From positions 1 to 64,000 of the forward strand of contig JAGXGH010000028.1 in assembly GCA_024636835.1 (NCBI GenBank): 64,000 nt of DNA. Direction: 5' to 3'. Position 1 is the stretch's first letter. Each line of letters begins with the position of its first letter. This document shows positions 35,799 through 44,932 of this stretch, piece by piece. The translations under genes were made by a program, and so were the position numbers. This DNA is from Verrucomicrobiales bacterium. Its GTDB lineage: Bacteria > Verrucomicrobiota > Verrucomicrobiia > Verrucomicrobiales > SLCJ01. The notes under the pieces are model-generated. The model was not told where the DNA came from. It saw only the letters and a program-made list of their open reading frames with translations, and ran no database searches.

Positions 35799-35884
35799 TA
35801 TGGAGAGCCACGCTTCCAGCTGGCTGGGTGAGGCTTAGATTGTCCGTTCACCACCCAAGCCACCTGGAAGGATGGCTCTCCATA
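35799..35884. repeat. Dispersed ~85-bp palindrome, copy B
   Basis: Starts TATGGAGAGCCACGCTTCCA and ends with GGATGGCTCTCCATA. The arms pair over about 27 bases with three or four mismatches around an approximately 32-base loop. It is the second copy of the element at 8953-9036; the arms agree closely but the loops do not. It lies 55 bp after the metal operon and could serve as an RNA hairpin at its 3' end. Confidence 0.75.
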
Positions 35885-35910
35885 AGTCTCGCCATGCTTG
35901 CCGGAATGAA

Positions 35911-36018
35911 CTAATACCGGTTTCGAATAAAAACATGACTATTCGCCGCGCACAAGTAGCTCACAATCAATCAATTCTCCGCTCGTTCGCGTCAGATCAT
36001 TACCAAGATCTGGTATCA
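35911..36018 (-). repeat. ATACCAAxTCTTGGTAT element, copy C (minus strand)
   Basis: On the minus strand it reads GATACCAGATCTTGGTAATG, then ATCTGACGCGA, a TTGATTGATTGTGAGC stretch, GCGCGGCGAAT, and ends near ACCGGTATTAG. It matches the copies at 50649-50790 and 53719-53823 in order and spacing. A short open frame through it (35872-36072) is therefore not a gene. Confidence 0.75.
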
Positions 36019-36096
36019 CTGACATCCTTTGCCCACCAACTCATTACGTGCATGAAGCAACAACTGCCCTAATCATGCTCCAGCTTGACGAACTCG

Positions 36097-36891
36097 ATGA
36101 TGCGCATCACGATTCAAGCGATGTTGATTGACTTATTGTCTGGAAAATCTCGAGCCGGAGGAATGCTTGGACGCGTTCTGATTTCTTTGCTTGTTCTCGT
36201 TCTTCTCAGTGGATTCGGGCTCTACTATGCACTGTCGCATCGGATCATTGGTCGCGCGGGTTATGAATCAGTGATTGTCATCCTGTTGCAGGATACCGCT
36301 TTTCTGTCAGAATCTTCCAGCTCAAGTGCTTTTCTTCGCTCACCGAGCTTTGACAGTAAAGAGACCTATAGAAAAGTTGTCGAGAAAGAGAATCTCCAAC
36401 AACGATGGGAAAAGGATACTGCGGAAGATGCCGTTGCGGAACTAAGAAAAGCAGTAATTGTTCAGAGCCGACGAGGAACCGATGTGTTCGAAATCAAGGT
36501 TGTAGACGACGATCCGCAATTGGCAGCGGATATAGCGCAAAGCATTTATGATGTCGTGTTGGAGTCAGTCACATCGTTGAGGGAGGCTGAGAATCAAAAA
36601 TACCTGTCTGCACTTGATGAACAGCTTTCTGAGCAGAGAAAAAAAGTTCGAGATGCGAAGGCCGCACTGGATTTGGCGACGAAAGAGAATACCGACACAG
36701 GGGTGCGGAGTAATGCCAACAAAGCAGCGAGTAATCCCGAGGAATTATTGGGGAAATACCGAATCGAGCAAAATAAATTGAAAGCGTTAGAGCTTAGGAT
36801 TTCTCGAAAGCAGTTGGAAAGTTTAGCCCCATTGCAACCGATGGTAGTCCTTGAAAAACCAGTTCCAGCAACAGTGAAACGACTTTGGTGA
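36097..36891 (+). CDS. Truncated Wzz-like chain-length/polysaccharide co-polymerase protein
   Basis: About 264 residues from the ATG at 36097 (start uncertain; 36085 TTG and 36121 ATG are in frame). One N-terminal membrane helix (LISLLVLVLLSGFGLYYALS) is followed by a Wzz-type periplasmic segment (YRKVVEKENLQQRW, VIVQSRRGTDVFEIKVVDDDPQLAADIAQSIYDVV) and a coiled coil (about 165-245). The end reads MVVLEKPVPATVKRLW then stop. In intact family members a similar V-L-x-x-P-x-P motif leads to proline-rich sequence and a second membrane helix, often with a tyrosine kinase domain; these are missing. It is probably a remnant. It looks more AT-rich than its neighbours and is enclosed by dispersed repeats. 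Confidence 0.6.
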   Translation: MMRITIQAMLIDLLSGKSRAGGMLGRVLISLLVLVLLSGFGLYYALSHRIIGRAGYESVIVILLQDTAFLSESSSSSAFLRSPSFDSKETYRKVVEKENLQQRWEKDTAEDAVAELRKAVIVQSRRGTDVFEIKVVDDDPQLAADIAQSIYDVVLESVTSLREAENQKYLSALDEQLSEQRKKVRDAKAALDLATKENTDTGVRSNANKAASNPEELLGKYRIEQNKLKALELRISRKQLESLAPLQPMVVLEKPVPATVKRLW

Positions 36892-37027
36892 AACTTGGAG
36901 CACGTCGCGTGTTATCTGAGATCACTTGTCCAGACGACACTATACTGGCGTGCATTACGGTTTGTGAAATTTTACTGTGATGTTTAGAGCTGCTGAACAC
37001 ATTTTTGAATAAGACGCATTCTACGAT

Positions 37028-37241
37028 CAACCCCAAAAGGGGTTGTGTATGTTAGCCTAGGGTTGCCAGAGTAAAACGGAGGCTACCCTAGGTCACGTCC
37101 GCCATGATCATTCAACCCCAATCGGGGTTGCGTCGATGCCGTAATCTCCCTCGCGCTTGGACACAACCCCTATTGGAGTTGGGAAAAGCTTTCGCTGATT
37201 TCCCAGGGTAGCCTGCATTTCATTGCGGCAACCTTGGGCTA
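37028..37241. repeat. Palindrome cluster: CAACCCC/GGGGTTG and opposed longer units
   Basis: Three short palindromes, CAACCCC-4 nt-GGGGTTG, lie at 37028-37045, 37113-37130 and 37164-37181 (the last with one mismatch). A longer unit, GTTAGCCTAGGGTTGCC-12 nt-AGGCTACCCTAGG (37051-37092), is repeated in the opposite orientation at 37202-37241 with few changes. The gene-free stretch 36892-37323 contains nothing else that I can identify. The structure resembles REP/BIME-type clusters. No transposase is nearby. Confidence 0.75.
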
Positions 37242-37323
37242 AACTCCGTTACTCCCTTGGGGTAAAGAAAGGAGAGCCGTATCACAAATCTTGATGCGTG
37301 GCATTATATCAATGAGCCACAGC

Positions 37324-37821
37324 CTATTCGTCGACGTAGCGGATCAGAATCTTCGGATCGGTGCGGATGGTTTCCAGCATTGGGCCGAGTTTGGTCGATT
37401 TGATTTTGGGCAGGGGAAAATTTGCCCGCGAGCCTATCACAACGGCATACTCTTCAACCTTATATCCCAGGCCAAGAGTCATGGCGAGCACATGAATGAT
37501 TTCGCCGGCCCCGTGTCCTGTTCCGTCCATGTAGATCTTAGCGCTCTTTTGTACGTCGGTGAGTTGAGACCATTTGATCACCACGTTCACTCGATCTGAT
37601 GGATCATCTTCCGGACCGGAGTTTTCTCGAAATTTCTTCATTGCCTCGCGAAGTGTTAGTCCATCGATTTTGTAATCGTCAAACTCCCATATTTGACGAC
37701 ACCTGATGGTTTCGCCATTTCCAGTCTCTACGGTGAAGGCGGAGTGTCTTACTCCGGCAGAGACAACGCTCTGGAGCAGTTGAAACAGCAATAAATAAAT
37801 CAGCGGGTGAAACCTTATCAC
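37324..37821 (-). CDS. Exported protein of unknown function with STN-like segment
   Basis: A 165-residue protein with a signal peptide (LIYLLLFQLLQSVVSAG). The segment YKIDGLTLREAMKKFRENS... and the later LGLGYKVEEYAVVIGSR follow the beta-alpha-beta pattern of the short N-terminal domain of secretins and TonB receptors (STN), in which a LxEALxxL helix precedes a strand pair; similar small proteins are frequent in Verrucomicrobia and Planctomycetes. The call is by pattern only. It is divergent from the cobalamin adenosyltransferase gene, with 175 bp between the start codons. Confidence 0.6.
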   Translation of the reverse strand: MIRFHPLIYLLLFQLLQSVVSAGVRHSAFTVETGNGETIRCRQIWEFDDYKIDGLTLREAMKKFRENSGPEDDPSDRVNVVIKWSQLTDVQKSAKIYMDGTGHGAGEIIHVLAMTLGLGYKVEEYAVVIGSRANFPLPKIKSTKLGPMLETIRTDPKILIRYVDE

Positions 37822-37996
37822 GCTAGTAATCTTATCAATCTATCGCTTGGCAAGACAAGACAATAGGCGGGTGATTGTTCTGACAATCCGATTAGATATG
37901 GTGGCTGCGATGTTCTCATCCGCCTTGCTCTTGTCGTGTATTATGGGTAAAGAACGCTTGGGGGATTTCCCTCACACACTCAAACTACCTAACACT

Positions 37997-38548
37997 ATGG
38001 CTTCAATTTCTACCCGACGAGGCGACGAAGGATTTACCGATCTTATGTTCGGTCGCCGCCTGCCGAAAACCGATATCCGCGTCGCCGCATACGGTGGTGT
38101 CGATGAACTCAATGGCGCACTAGGGCCTGCTCGGATTCACGCCCAGCAGGAAGACCAGATCGAGATCGCCGAAGAGATTGGCGCGATTCAGAAAATGCTC
38201 GTCACCGTGATGGGTGAGTTGGCTACCGAGCCGGCGGATTTGGAGAAATACCAAAAGGCCGGACATCGCTTGGTTGATGCGGAGATGGTCGCCGCTCTCG
38301 ATGCGATTGTCGCAAAGGTGGAAAACGAGAAGAAGCTGACATTCGAAGGTTGGGTGATGCCGGGTGAGCTAGGATCGCTCGCCGGTGCGCATTTGGATCA
38401 CGCCCGCACCGTGAGCAGACGCGCTGAGCGCGATGTGCTCGACCTCGCGGAAGCGGAGGCGAACGGTGAGTTCAACAAATGCACGATTCAGTTTCTCAAC
38501 CGCTTGTCCGATGTTCTTTGGTTACTCGCTCGCTGGGCGGAGAAGTGA
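37997..38548 (+). CDS. Cob(I)alamin adenosyltransferase, PduO type
   Basis: From the ATG at 37997 the protein has 183 residues, the normal size for PduO-type ATP:cob(I)alamin adenosyltransferase, which makes adenosylcobalamin from ATP and cob(I)alamin in the cytoplasm. Key segments are STRRGDEGFTDLMFGRRLPKTD (ATP binding near the N-terminus), VDELNGALG, HARTVSRRAERDVL and FLNRLSDVLWLLARW. An upstream in-frame extension to 37847 encodes an unrelated 50 residues and is rejected. No B12 riboswitch or other cobalamin gene is in the window, so the enzyme probably serves imported or salvaged cobamide. DUF3592 gene follows at 20 bp. Confidence 0.92.
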   Translation: MASISTRRGDEGFTDLMFGRRLPKTDIRVAAYGGVDELNGALGPARIHAQQEDQIEIAEEIGAIQKMLVTVMGELATEPADLEKYQKAGHRLVDAEMVAALDAIVAKVENEKKLTFEGWVMPGELGSLAGAHLDHARTVSRRAERDVLDLAEAEANGEFNKCTIQFLNRLSDVLWLLARWAEK

Positions 38549-38568
38549 TTTATTGCACATAAGGTATC

Positions 38569-40332
38569 ATGGCAAAAAAATCAGCCAATCAAATGGGCGC
38601 AGGATGTTTGACTGTCTTCGGTCTTCCCTTCCTACTCGCCGGGCTCTTCGTCATCGGTATCGGCGTTCAATCCATTTTTACCGCTGCAGAAATTTCTGAT
38701 TGGGAGGTGGTTGATGGTCGCGTGAAAACTCTCAACCGCGGAGAAGATCAAGCCTCGGTTTATGCCGAAATAAGCTATCGCTGGGAAGGCGTGGACTACA
38801 CCACGTCGGAACTCAACCCATACTCCATGAAGGAAGAAGGATGGGAGTCGGAGATGTTTTCCAGGCTCAAACGAGCAAAGGATATGGAGTCGATCGTCCC
38901 CGTATTACTGAATCCGGATGACCCCGCTGATGCTGTGCTTGAATCGGATGAAGGCTATTTCGCATTGATCTTTCCACTGATGTTTGGTGGGATTTTTGCG
39001 CTCGTCGGCGGCGGCGTGATGGCTGCTGGAGTGTTCGGTATCCGTCACTCTCGAAAAGTGGCTAAACTTCAACAAACCGCCCCGGACGAGCCATGGCGAT
39101 GGCGCGAGGATTGGGTGGCGGGTCGAGTGGAGTCGGAGCAGAAACTTGCGCTGCTGGGCATTGCGGCTTTCGCGTTTTTCTGGAATGGCATCTCGTGGAC
39201 GGTTGCGCTTGGGTTTCTTACCTCGGACGAGCCGAAAGAGTGGTTCCTCTACCTAATCATTGGAATATTTCCTCTCATAGGCTTGGTATTGATTGGCGTG
39301 TTTATTAAAGCATGGCGTACATCGATGATCACCGGAAAGAGTGCTTTCGTCTTCTCGTCGGACAGTGGACCATTTCGTCGTGGTGGTGAGGTTATCGGGC
39401 GTATCGAAACCAATCGCGTGGTGCCATCGAGGATCGCTCGTGACCTCGAAGTGGGTTTGCGATTGGTTAACAAGAGCAAGGTTCGCAGCGGAAAAAACAC
39501 ACGGACAATTGAAGATGTGGTGTGGTCAAAGATGGCGGCGGCTTCCTCGCCGGTGATGATTCCCGGAGGCACACGGATCAATCTCAAACTGCAGATTCCA
39601 CGTAGGCTACCCGATACCGAAGATCCAGAACCAGGTGGTCATCAAATCGGCGAAACGGAAAAGCAGTGGGAGGTTTTGTTACGCGGAAAAGGCGAGGAAA
39701 AAGCCGTTGATTTAAGCTACGCCATTCCCGTCTTCGGCGAGGTCGATGCTGGGCAGGGAGCCGGTGATGAGGAACTTATCGAATCGCCCGGAACTGATGA
39801 TGGTTACGACCTCAATGATCCTTTGACTAACGAGGAAATGAAAAGCGTGGGAGTGGATCGATTCGTCTCAAAAGATGGATCGATCACTTACCTGCGCAAC
39901 GGCAAAGGACGCTTCGGCATTGGGGGGGTATTTCTTCTCGTCGGTACAGTGTTCATCGCAGCGGCGTGGTTTGGTATTCGTCCAGGCGACCGAGTGTTTG
40001 CCACTATCTTCGGGCTGGCTGGATTAGCCTCCGCCCTTGGTGGCATAGCGTCTATTACTGGTCGCGCTGCTTTAAGAATAGACCCTGCCAAACGTCAGTT
40101 GGTCAAGATGTCGAAGTGCTTCGGACTAAAACGTATGAAAGTGATCGCCATGGAGGATGTTTCGAGCGTGCGCGCTATTTCGAATGGGTCGGTTAATAAT
40201 AAGCCAATGATGGTTCTGGAAGTCAAAGGCAAGACAGCGAAAGGCTTCCGCGTCATCGGTATGATGCTTGATACCGTCGTAGCCCGAAAACTCGCGCAAC
40301 AGGTGAGTGATGAAATCGATGGCTTGAAGTAG
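38569..40332 (+). CDS. DUF3592 membrane protein
   Basis: A 587-residue membrane protein. An N-terminal helix (GCLTVFGLPFLLAGLFVIGIGV) leads to a DUF3592 domain (WEVVDGRVKTLNRGEDQASVYAEISYRWEGVDYTTSELNPYS ... VPVLLNPDDPADAVLE, about 40-130), followed by helices near 140, 210 and 225, a long soluble beta-rich part, and two further helices near 450-490. DUF3592 is a small beta domain of unknown function often flanked by membrane helices. Three-part build and length exceed the typical protein. It converges on the RND permease gene (51-bp gap); no clear terminator is seen in that gap. Confidence 0.75.
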   Translation: MAKKSANQMGAGCLTVFGLPFLLAGLFVIGIGVQSIFTAAEISDWEVVDGRVKTLNRGEDQASVYAEISYRWEGVDYTTSELNPYSMKEEGWESEMFSRLKRAKDMESIVPVLLNPDDPADAVLESDEGYFALIFPLMFGGIFALVGGGVMAAGVFGIRHSRKVAKLQQTAPDEPWRWREDWVAGRVESEQKLALLGIAAFAFFWNGISWTVALGFLTSDEPKEWFLYLIIGIFPLIGLVLIGVFIKAWRTSMITGKSAFVFSSDSGPFRRGGEVIGRIETNRVVPSRIARDLEVGLRLVNKSKVRSGKNTRTIEDVVWSKMAAASSPVMIPGGTRINLKLQIPRRLPDTEDPEPGGHQIGETEKQWEVLLRGKGEEKAVDLSYAIPVFGEVDAGQGAGDEELIESPGTDDGYDLNDPLTNEEMKSVGVDRFVSKDGSITYLRNGKGRFGIGGVFLLVGTVFIAAAWFGIRPGDRVFATIFGLAGLASALGGIASITGRAALRIDPAKRQLVKMSKCFGLKRMKVIAMEDVSSVRAISNGSVNNKPMMVLEVKGKTAKGFRVIGMMLDTVVARKLAQQVSDEIDGLK

Positions 40333-40383
40333 GGAGAGTATGATTGCTTAAAACGCGTCCCACCCATTGGTATTTCCTGTCCA

Positions 40384-43300
40384 TCACGCCTCTTCACCGA
40401 GCAACTTCGCTTGGTCTTCTTTGGCCATGTCTTTGGCGATTTCTTCGGACTGCTGGAGTCCGCGGGCGGTACCTGAGCCGGTGACCTTCCGCTTCATCCA
40501 GTCGAAGAGAATGTAAAACACAGGAATCACGAAGAGGGTGAGGAGGGCAGAGCTTGCCACTCCGGCGATGACTACGAAGCCCAATGGGTTGCGGGTTTCG
40601 GCACCCGCACCTGAGGCGAAGGCAATCGGAGCGACCCCGAACACGGTGGCGATCGCCGTCATTAGAATCGGGCGAAGGCGCAGCACTGCGGCATCGTATG
40701 CAGCTTCGCGCGCGGTGCGCCCGTCGAGTTGCAATTGGTTGGCGAACTCGACAATGAGAATTCCGTTCTTCGCTACCATGCCGATCAGCATGATGAATCC
40801 AAATTTGGTGAACAAATTGTCCGTCAGAATATCCAAACCAAATATGCCGCGGAACCATGGAAATTGCGTCGCCCAGATGGCACCGACGCCAGCCGCTATA
40901 GCGATCACCACGCCGGTGTAGATGGTCACTGGATGAACCCAACTTTCAAACTGCGCGGCAAGAATCAGATAGGTGAACAACAGCGCCAAAGCGAACAACA
41001 CGAGCGTGTCGTCCGAGCTCTCGACGAACTCACGTGCCTCGCCATCGAAGGTGTATGAATAACCGGTGGGGAGCATTTCTTTCGCATTAGTTTCCAACCA
41101 ATCCACCCCTTCGCCGAGAGTTCGCCCTGGAGCCATGTCGCCATTGATGATGTAGGCGCTCAAGCGGTTGTAACGCGGAAACTTCTCCGGCGCAACGCCC
41201 TCCTTGATTTGCACAAGGTTTGCCAAGGGAACGAGCTTTCCGCTGCCGGAGCGGACATAAACTCGCGCCAAATCTGACGGCGTGACACGTTCCGAATCTT
41301 CCATCTGAACGACCACGTCATACTGCCGTGCATTCTTCTTGAAACGTGTCGCATCGGTGCCGCCGAACATGGTTTGCAGCGTCTCAGCGACCTCGCGCAC
41401 CTCCACCCCGAGGTCGGCGCAGCGCAGACGATCTGGAATCACTTTCACCTCAGGTTTATTGGTTCGTGGCTCAGGACGGACATTCGTAAACATTCCATTC
41501 TGGCGCATTTGCCCCATCAACTGACCGCCGAATTTCTCCAATTGATCGAAGTCTGATCCTTGAAGAACAAAGATTAAATTACTTCCAAGGCTAGAACCAC
41601 CGAGCGGGCGCCTTGGGATAGGAAACGCAATACCCCCGGTGACTTCCGCGCCATAGCGACCAGCGACTTCGCCCATCACTGCCTGGGTGGTGCGTTCGCG
41701 TTCTTCCCATGGCTTCAAACGGGTGAACATTAGACCTTGGTCCGCCGCGCCTGGCGTGCCTCGTCCAAGTGCCGTCACGGAGAAGTTCGATGCTGTCTCT
41801 TCTTGATCGCGGACGATGCGGTCCATAGTGGCGACGTATTGTTGGGTGTAATCCGGTGTCGATCCGAGAGGTGCGGAAAGGATGGAGATGAATAGTCCAC
41901 GATCCTCGAGCGGAACCAGTTCGCTCTTCAGTTTCGGATATAGGTAAAAAACCGATGCGCCGGCAGCGATCACTAACAATACGGACACCACGCTGAACTT
42001 GAGAGCGCCACGTAACATCCACGCGAAACCACGCTCCATCGCGGTGAAGAGTGGTTCGGTTTTATCGTAGAACCACGAATGCTTCGACTTTCCATCGATC
42101 ATCTTCACCTTCAACAATCGCGACGACATCATCGGCGCGATGGTAAGAGCCATGATGCTGGAAATAACAACAGCTACCGCCAGCGTGATACCAAACTCGT
42201 AGAATAGTCGTCCCGTCGTTCCGCTCTGGAAGGCAACTGGAACGAAGACCGCAACCAGTGTTAGCGTGGTGGCAATGACGGCGAATGCCACCTGCCGCGA
42301 ACCGCGCACAGCCGCGCGAATGGGGTTCTCGCCCTCTTCAACACGACGGTAAATATTCTCAAGAACAACAATCGCGTCGTCCACCACAAGGCCGACGGCA
42401 AGCACCAGCGCGAGCAGGGTAAGCACGTTGATGGTGAACCCAAGCGCAGCCATCACCGCGAAGGTTCCGATCAAGGAAACGGGAATCGTGATCAGTGGGA
42501 TTAAGGTCGCTCGGATGTTTCGCAGGAAAAGAAAGATGACCAGGACCACGAGCCCGATCGCTTGGGCGAGGGTGGAGTAAACTTCATCCACCGAGCGCTG
42601 AACAAAGATACTCGAATCATAGGCGAGTTCGATATTCACATCCTCTGGCAGTAAACCCGCTTCGAGAATGGTCTCGCGTTCCTTCTTCACGCCGTCCGCG
42701 ACGTCGAGTAGGTTGGCTTGCGATTGACGGACAATGCCGAGACCAACTGTGGGCGATCCATTGAAGAAGGTCCGTGTGCGGTAATCTTCGCTGCCCAACT
42801 CTGCGCGCCCTATGTCTTTGAGGAAGATTGGATGCCCATTGCGCGTGGTGATTACCAAGTTGTTAAAGTCGTCGGCGGACTTCATGTCGCCTTCCACGCG
42901 GACGGTGAATTCGCGCGTGAGCGACTCCGTACGCCCGCCGGGAATGTCGACATTCTGCTGCTGCAGTGCTGCGGTGACGTCGTTCGGTGTCAGTTCATAG
43001 GCGGCGAGCTTTTCGCCCGACAGCCACACCCGCATCGCGAAGCGTTTCTCTCCGCCGATGATGATATTGCCCACGCCTGGGACGGTTTGCATCCGCTGTT
43101 TAACGATCCTGTCTGCCAAGTCCGAGAGCTCTAGTAGTGAGCGCTTGTCGGAGTTGAGTGAAAACCAAATAATTGGTGAAGCGTCGGCCTCTTCCTTGGA
43201 AACCTGGGGCTCGTCGACTTCATCTGGCAAGCGTCCACGCGCACGGCTAACGCGGTCGCGCACGTCGTTGGCCGCCTCGTTCACATCGCGATCGAGGTTG

Positions 43301-43584
43301 AACTCGATAGTGATCTTCGAGACCTGTTCCGACGACTCCGACTTGAGTAGGCGAATTCCATCGATGGTGGAGATTTGCTCTTCGAGCGGTTCGGTTAGTG
43401 TGCTCTCGACGGTGGCCGCATCAGCGCCCTGAAGGACGGTGGTCACTGACACCACCGGGGGGTCGGTGTTCGGATACTCACGCACTGGAAGGCTGGAAAA
43501 CGACAGCACGCCGAGGAGTAATATCACCAAGGCGAGCACGCTGGCGACTACTGGACGCCGTATGGAAAGGTCGGAAATAATCAT
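40384..43584 (-). CDS. RND efflux pump inner-membrane permease (AcrB/HAE1 type)
   Basis: A 1066-residue RND transporter with the twelve-helix plan and two large periplasmic loops. The proton-relay residues are present: VGLVVDDAIVVLENIYRR (the AcrB D407/D408 pair) and MVAKNGILIVEFANQ (AcrB K940). The N-terminus MIISDLSIRRPVVASVLALVILLLG and the absence of heavy-metal signatures point to the HAE1 (hydrophobe/amphiphile) branch. It should expel drugs, bile-like or other toxic compounds from the periplasm. It is the last gene of the operon tetR - outer membrane factor - adaptor - permease, 114 bp after the adaptor gene. The gap between them holds a dispersed hairpin repeat. Confidence 0.95.
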   Translation of the reverse strand: MIISDLSIRRPVVASVLALVILLLGVLSFSSLPVREYPNTDPPVVSVTTVLQGADAATVESTLTEPLEEQISTIDGIRLLKSESSEQVSKITIEFNLDRDVNEAANDVRDRVSRARGRLPDEVDEPQVSKEEADASPIIWFSLNSDKRSLLELSDLADRIVKQRMQTVPGVGNIIIGGEKRFAMRVWLSGEKLAAYELTPNDVTAALQQQNVDIPGGRTESLTREFTVRVEGDMKSADDFNNLVITTRNGHPIFLKDIGRAELGSEDYRTRTFFNGSPTVGLGIVRQSQANLLDVADGVKKERETILEAGLLPEDVNIELAYDSSIFVQRSVDEVYSTLAQAIGLVVLVIFLFLRNIRATLIPLITIPVSLIGTFAVMAALGFTINVLTLLALVLAVGLVVDDAIVVLENIYRRVEEGENPIRAAVRGSRQVAFAVIATTLTLVAVFVPVAFQSGTTGRLFYEFGITLAVAVVISSIMALTIAPMMSSRLLKVKMIDGKSKHSWFYDKTEPLFTAMERGFAWMLRGALKFSVVSVLLVIAAGASVFYLYPKLKSELVPLEDRGLFISILSAPLGSTPDYTQQYVATMDRIVRDQEETASNFSVTALGRGTPGAADQGLMFTRLKPWEERERTTQAVMGEVAGRYGAEVTGGIAFPIPRRPLGGSSLGSNLIFVLQGSDFDQLEKFGGQLMGQMRQNGMFTNVRPEPRTNKPEVKVIPDRLRCADLGVEVREVAETLQTMFGGTDATRFKKNARQYDVVVQMEDSERVTPSDLARVYVRSGSGKLVPLANLVQIKEGVAPEKFPRYNRLSAYIINGDMAPGRTLGEGVDWLETNAKEMLPTGYSYTFDGEAREFVESSDDTLVLFALALLFTYLILAAQFESWVHPVTIYTGVVIAIAAGVGAIWATQFPWFRGIFGLDILTDNLFTKFGFIMLIGMVAKNGILIVEFANQLQLDGRTAREAAYDAAVLRLRPILMTAIATVFGVAPIAFASGAGAETRNPLGFVVIAGVASSALLTLFVIPVFYILFDWMKRKVTGSGTARGLQQSEEIAKDMAKEDQAKLLGEEA

Positions 43585-43648
43585 GGTCTGTGAGAAAAGT
43601 TATCCGTTAAAAGCTATTTGTTATTAGTGCTCGAACTCAGCTGCCTCC

Positions 43649-43680
43649 CCTCAAGGAGCGCGGGCGTACGGCCCGTGGAG
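43649..43680 (+). repeat. AAGGAGCG hairpin repeat, copy 2
   Basis: Reads CCTCAAGGAGCGCGGGCG, tac, GGCCCG. It lies in the 114-bp gap between the adaptor and permease genes of the efflux operon, where its hairpin could affect mRNA stability or relative expression. Compare 24958-24990 and 47121-47160. Confidence 0.55.
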
Positions 43681-43698
43681 AGTGGTGCTCGCGGTTCT

Positions 43699-44892
43699 CT
43701 ACTTTTCAGCCCGCTCTTCAGCTGCCTTGTCGTCCTCGGCAGGAGCCTCAGGGTTCTTTAAAATTTCATCGTAGCTACCGGTCTGTAGGTTTGACCCTGT
43801 CTTCGTCGGCGCAGGACGCATCGGCACAGGCATCACACTCATGCCGGGGAAGAGGGGGATTCCGCCCACACCCGCAGCGACAAATTGCGTGCCTTCCTTC
43901 ACCACGTCTGGCTGGATCGGAGTGATCTCAACAACGCCGAGTTCGCGCAACCCGGCTCTCACAGGTGAGATAGTGATAGGGTGCGCACCGTTTTCACCGG
44001 CTGGCCCAAGAACGATCAATGAATCGCCGCGCGGGTCGGCGAGCAGCGCTTGCTCGGGTACAGTGAGGACGTTTTCGCGCACTTCGAGGATGAGGTCCAC
44101 ATTGGTGAACATACCGGGATAGAGTGCTGAAGTTTCACCTTCGATCCACGCCTTCACTTGAGCCGCTCGGGTGTCGCGATCAATCACTGAAGCAACGAAA
44201 TAGATGGTCCCTTCCAAGGTTTTGCCGTTGGCCGTAGTGGCGCTGCGGACAGCAATTTTACCGCCAGGCTTGAGCATGCGGTAGTAGCGCTCGGGCACGA
44301 GAAAATCGATCTTCAGCTTCGATGTGTCGACCACGGTGGTCAGTGCCTGAGTGGGGTCCACGTAGTCACCCGGCGATACGCTTCGCGAACCAACGGTGCC
44401 GTCGAAGGGTGCGCGAATCTCAGTTTTTGAGAGCCGGACACGGATGAGTTCGAGCGACGCTTCAAGACCTGTTACTTCTGACAAGGCTTGATCCAATTCA
44501 GCTTGCGGAACCGAGTTGCTTTCAATCAAGCGGTTCAATCGATCGCGCGTGACCGTCGCGAGTTGAAGCCGCGATTCTGTTTCCGCCAACTGCGCTTTGA
44601 GTTCACGCTGGTCAATCGTTGCGAGAACGTCGCCGGTTTTAACGGTCTGTCCTTCTTTAAAGGAAATAGAGTCGATGACGCCGCTGGTCTCTGCGCGGAT
44701 TTCCGCACTCTCGTTGGCTTCGACGGTGCCGACCAGCGACAGCACATCCTGCATGGTGGATCGGGTGACGGTGGATGTTTCAACATTACGTGGTGGCATA
44801 CCACCTTGGGCGGCCCCGGCGTCGTCTTCCTTCTTGCTGCAAGAAGCCAGTAATGCGGAAATTACTACTAGAGAAATCGTAGATAGTTTCAT
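43699..44892 (-). CDS. RND efflux periplasmic adaptor lipoprotein
   Basis: A 397-residue membrane fusion protein. The lipoprotein signal is MKLSTISLVVISALLASC (Cys18). The half lipoyl motif GVIDSISFKEGQTVKTGDVLATID, the alpha-helical hairpin (about 100-160) and the second lipoyl half IRAPFDGTVGSRSVSPGDYVD are in order, then the beta-barrel. It connects the inner-membrane permease with the outer-membrane channel. Gene order (channel gene upstream, permease downstream) and spacing (40 bp from the channel gene) support one transcript. Confidence 0.93.
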   Translation of the reverse strand: MKLSTISLVVISALLASCSKKEDDAGAAQGGMPPRNVETSTVTRSTMQDVLSLVGTVEANESAEIRAETSGVIDSISFKEGQTVKTGDVLATIDQRELKAQLAETESRLQLATVTRDRLNRLIESNSVPQAELDQALSEVTGLEASLELIRVRLSKTEIRAPFDGTVGSRSVSPGDYVDPTQALTTVVDTSKLKIDFLVPERYYRMLKPGGKIAVRSATTANGKTLEGTIYFVASVIDRDTRAAQVKAWIEGETSALYPGMFTNVDLILEVRENVLTVPEQALLADPRGDSLIVLGPAGENGAHPITISPVRAGLRELGVVEITPIQPDVVKEGTQFVAAGVGGIPLFPGMSVMPVPMRPAPTKTGSNLQTGSYDEILKNPEAPAEDDKAAEERAEK

Positions 44893-44932
44893 AAATGAAA
44901 TAATGGTGGATGGAAAGTGTTGAGGTGGTGAT

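Noticed and set aside
35872-36072. Small open frame of 66 codons
   Set aside because: It is made up of the end of the 85-bp palindrome and an ATACCAA-type repeat, so it is not a gene.
37028-37181. CRISPR-like array from repeated CAACCCC/GGGGTTG palindromes
   Set aside because: Only three repeats, irregular spacing, and no cas genes; the palindromes belong to a longer opposed unit.
37822-37996. Possible cobalamin riboswitch before the adenosyltransferase gene
   Set aside because: No B12-box (GCCACTG) or the expected long folded leader is visible; the region is short and shared with a divergent gene.
39285-39300. Fragment resembling the ATACCAA element (CTTGGTATTGAT)
   Set aside because: It is inside the DUF3592 reading frame, with no further similarity beyond about 12 bases; chance match.
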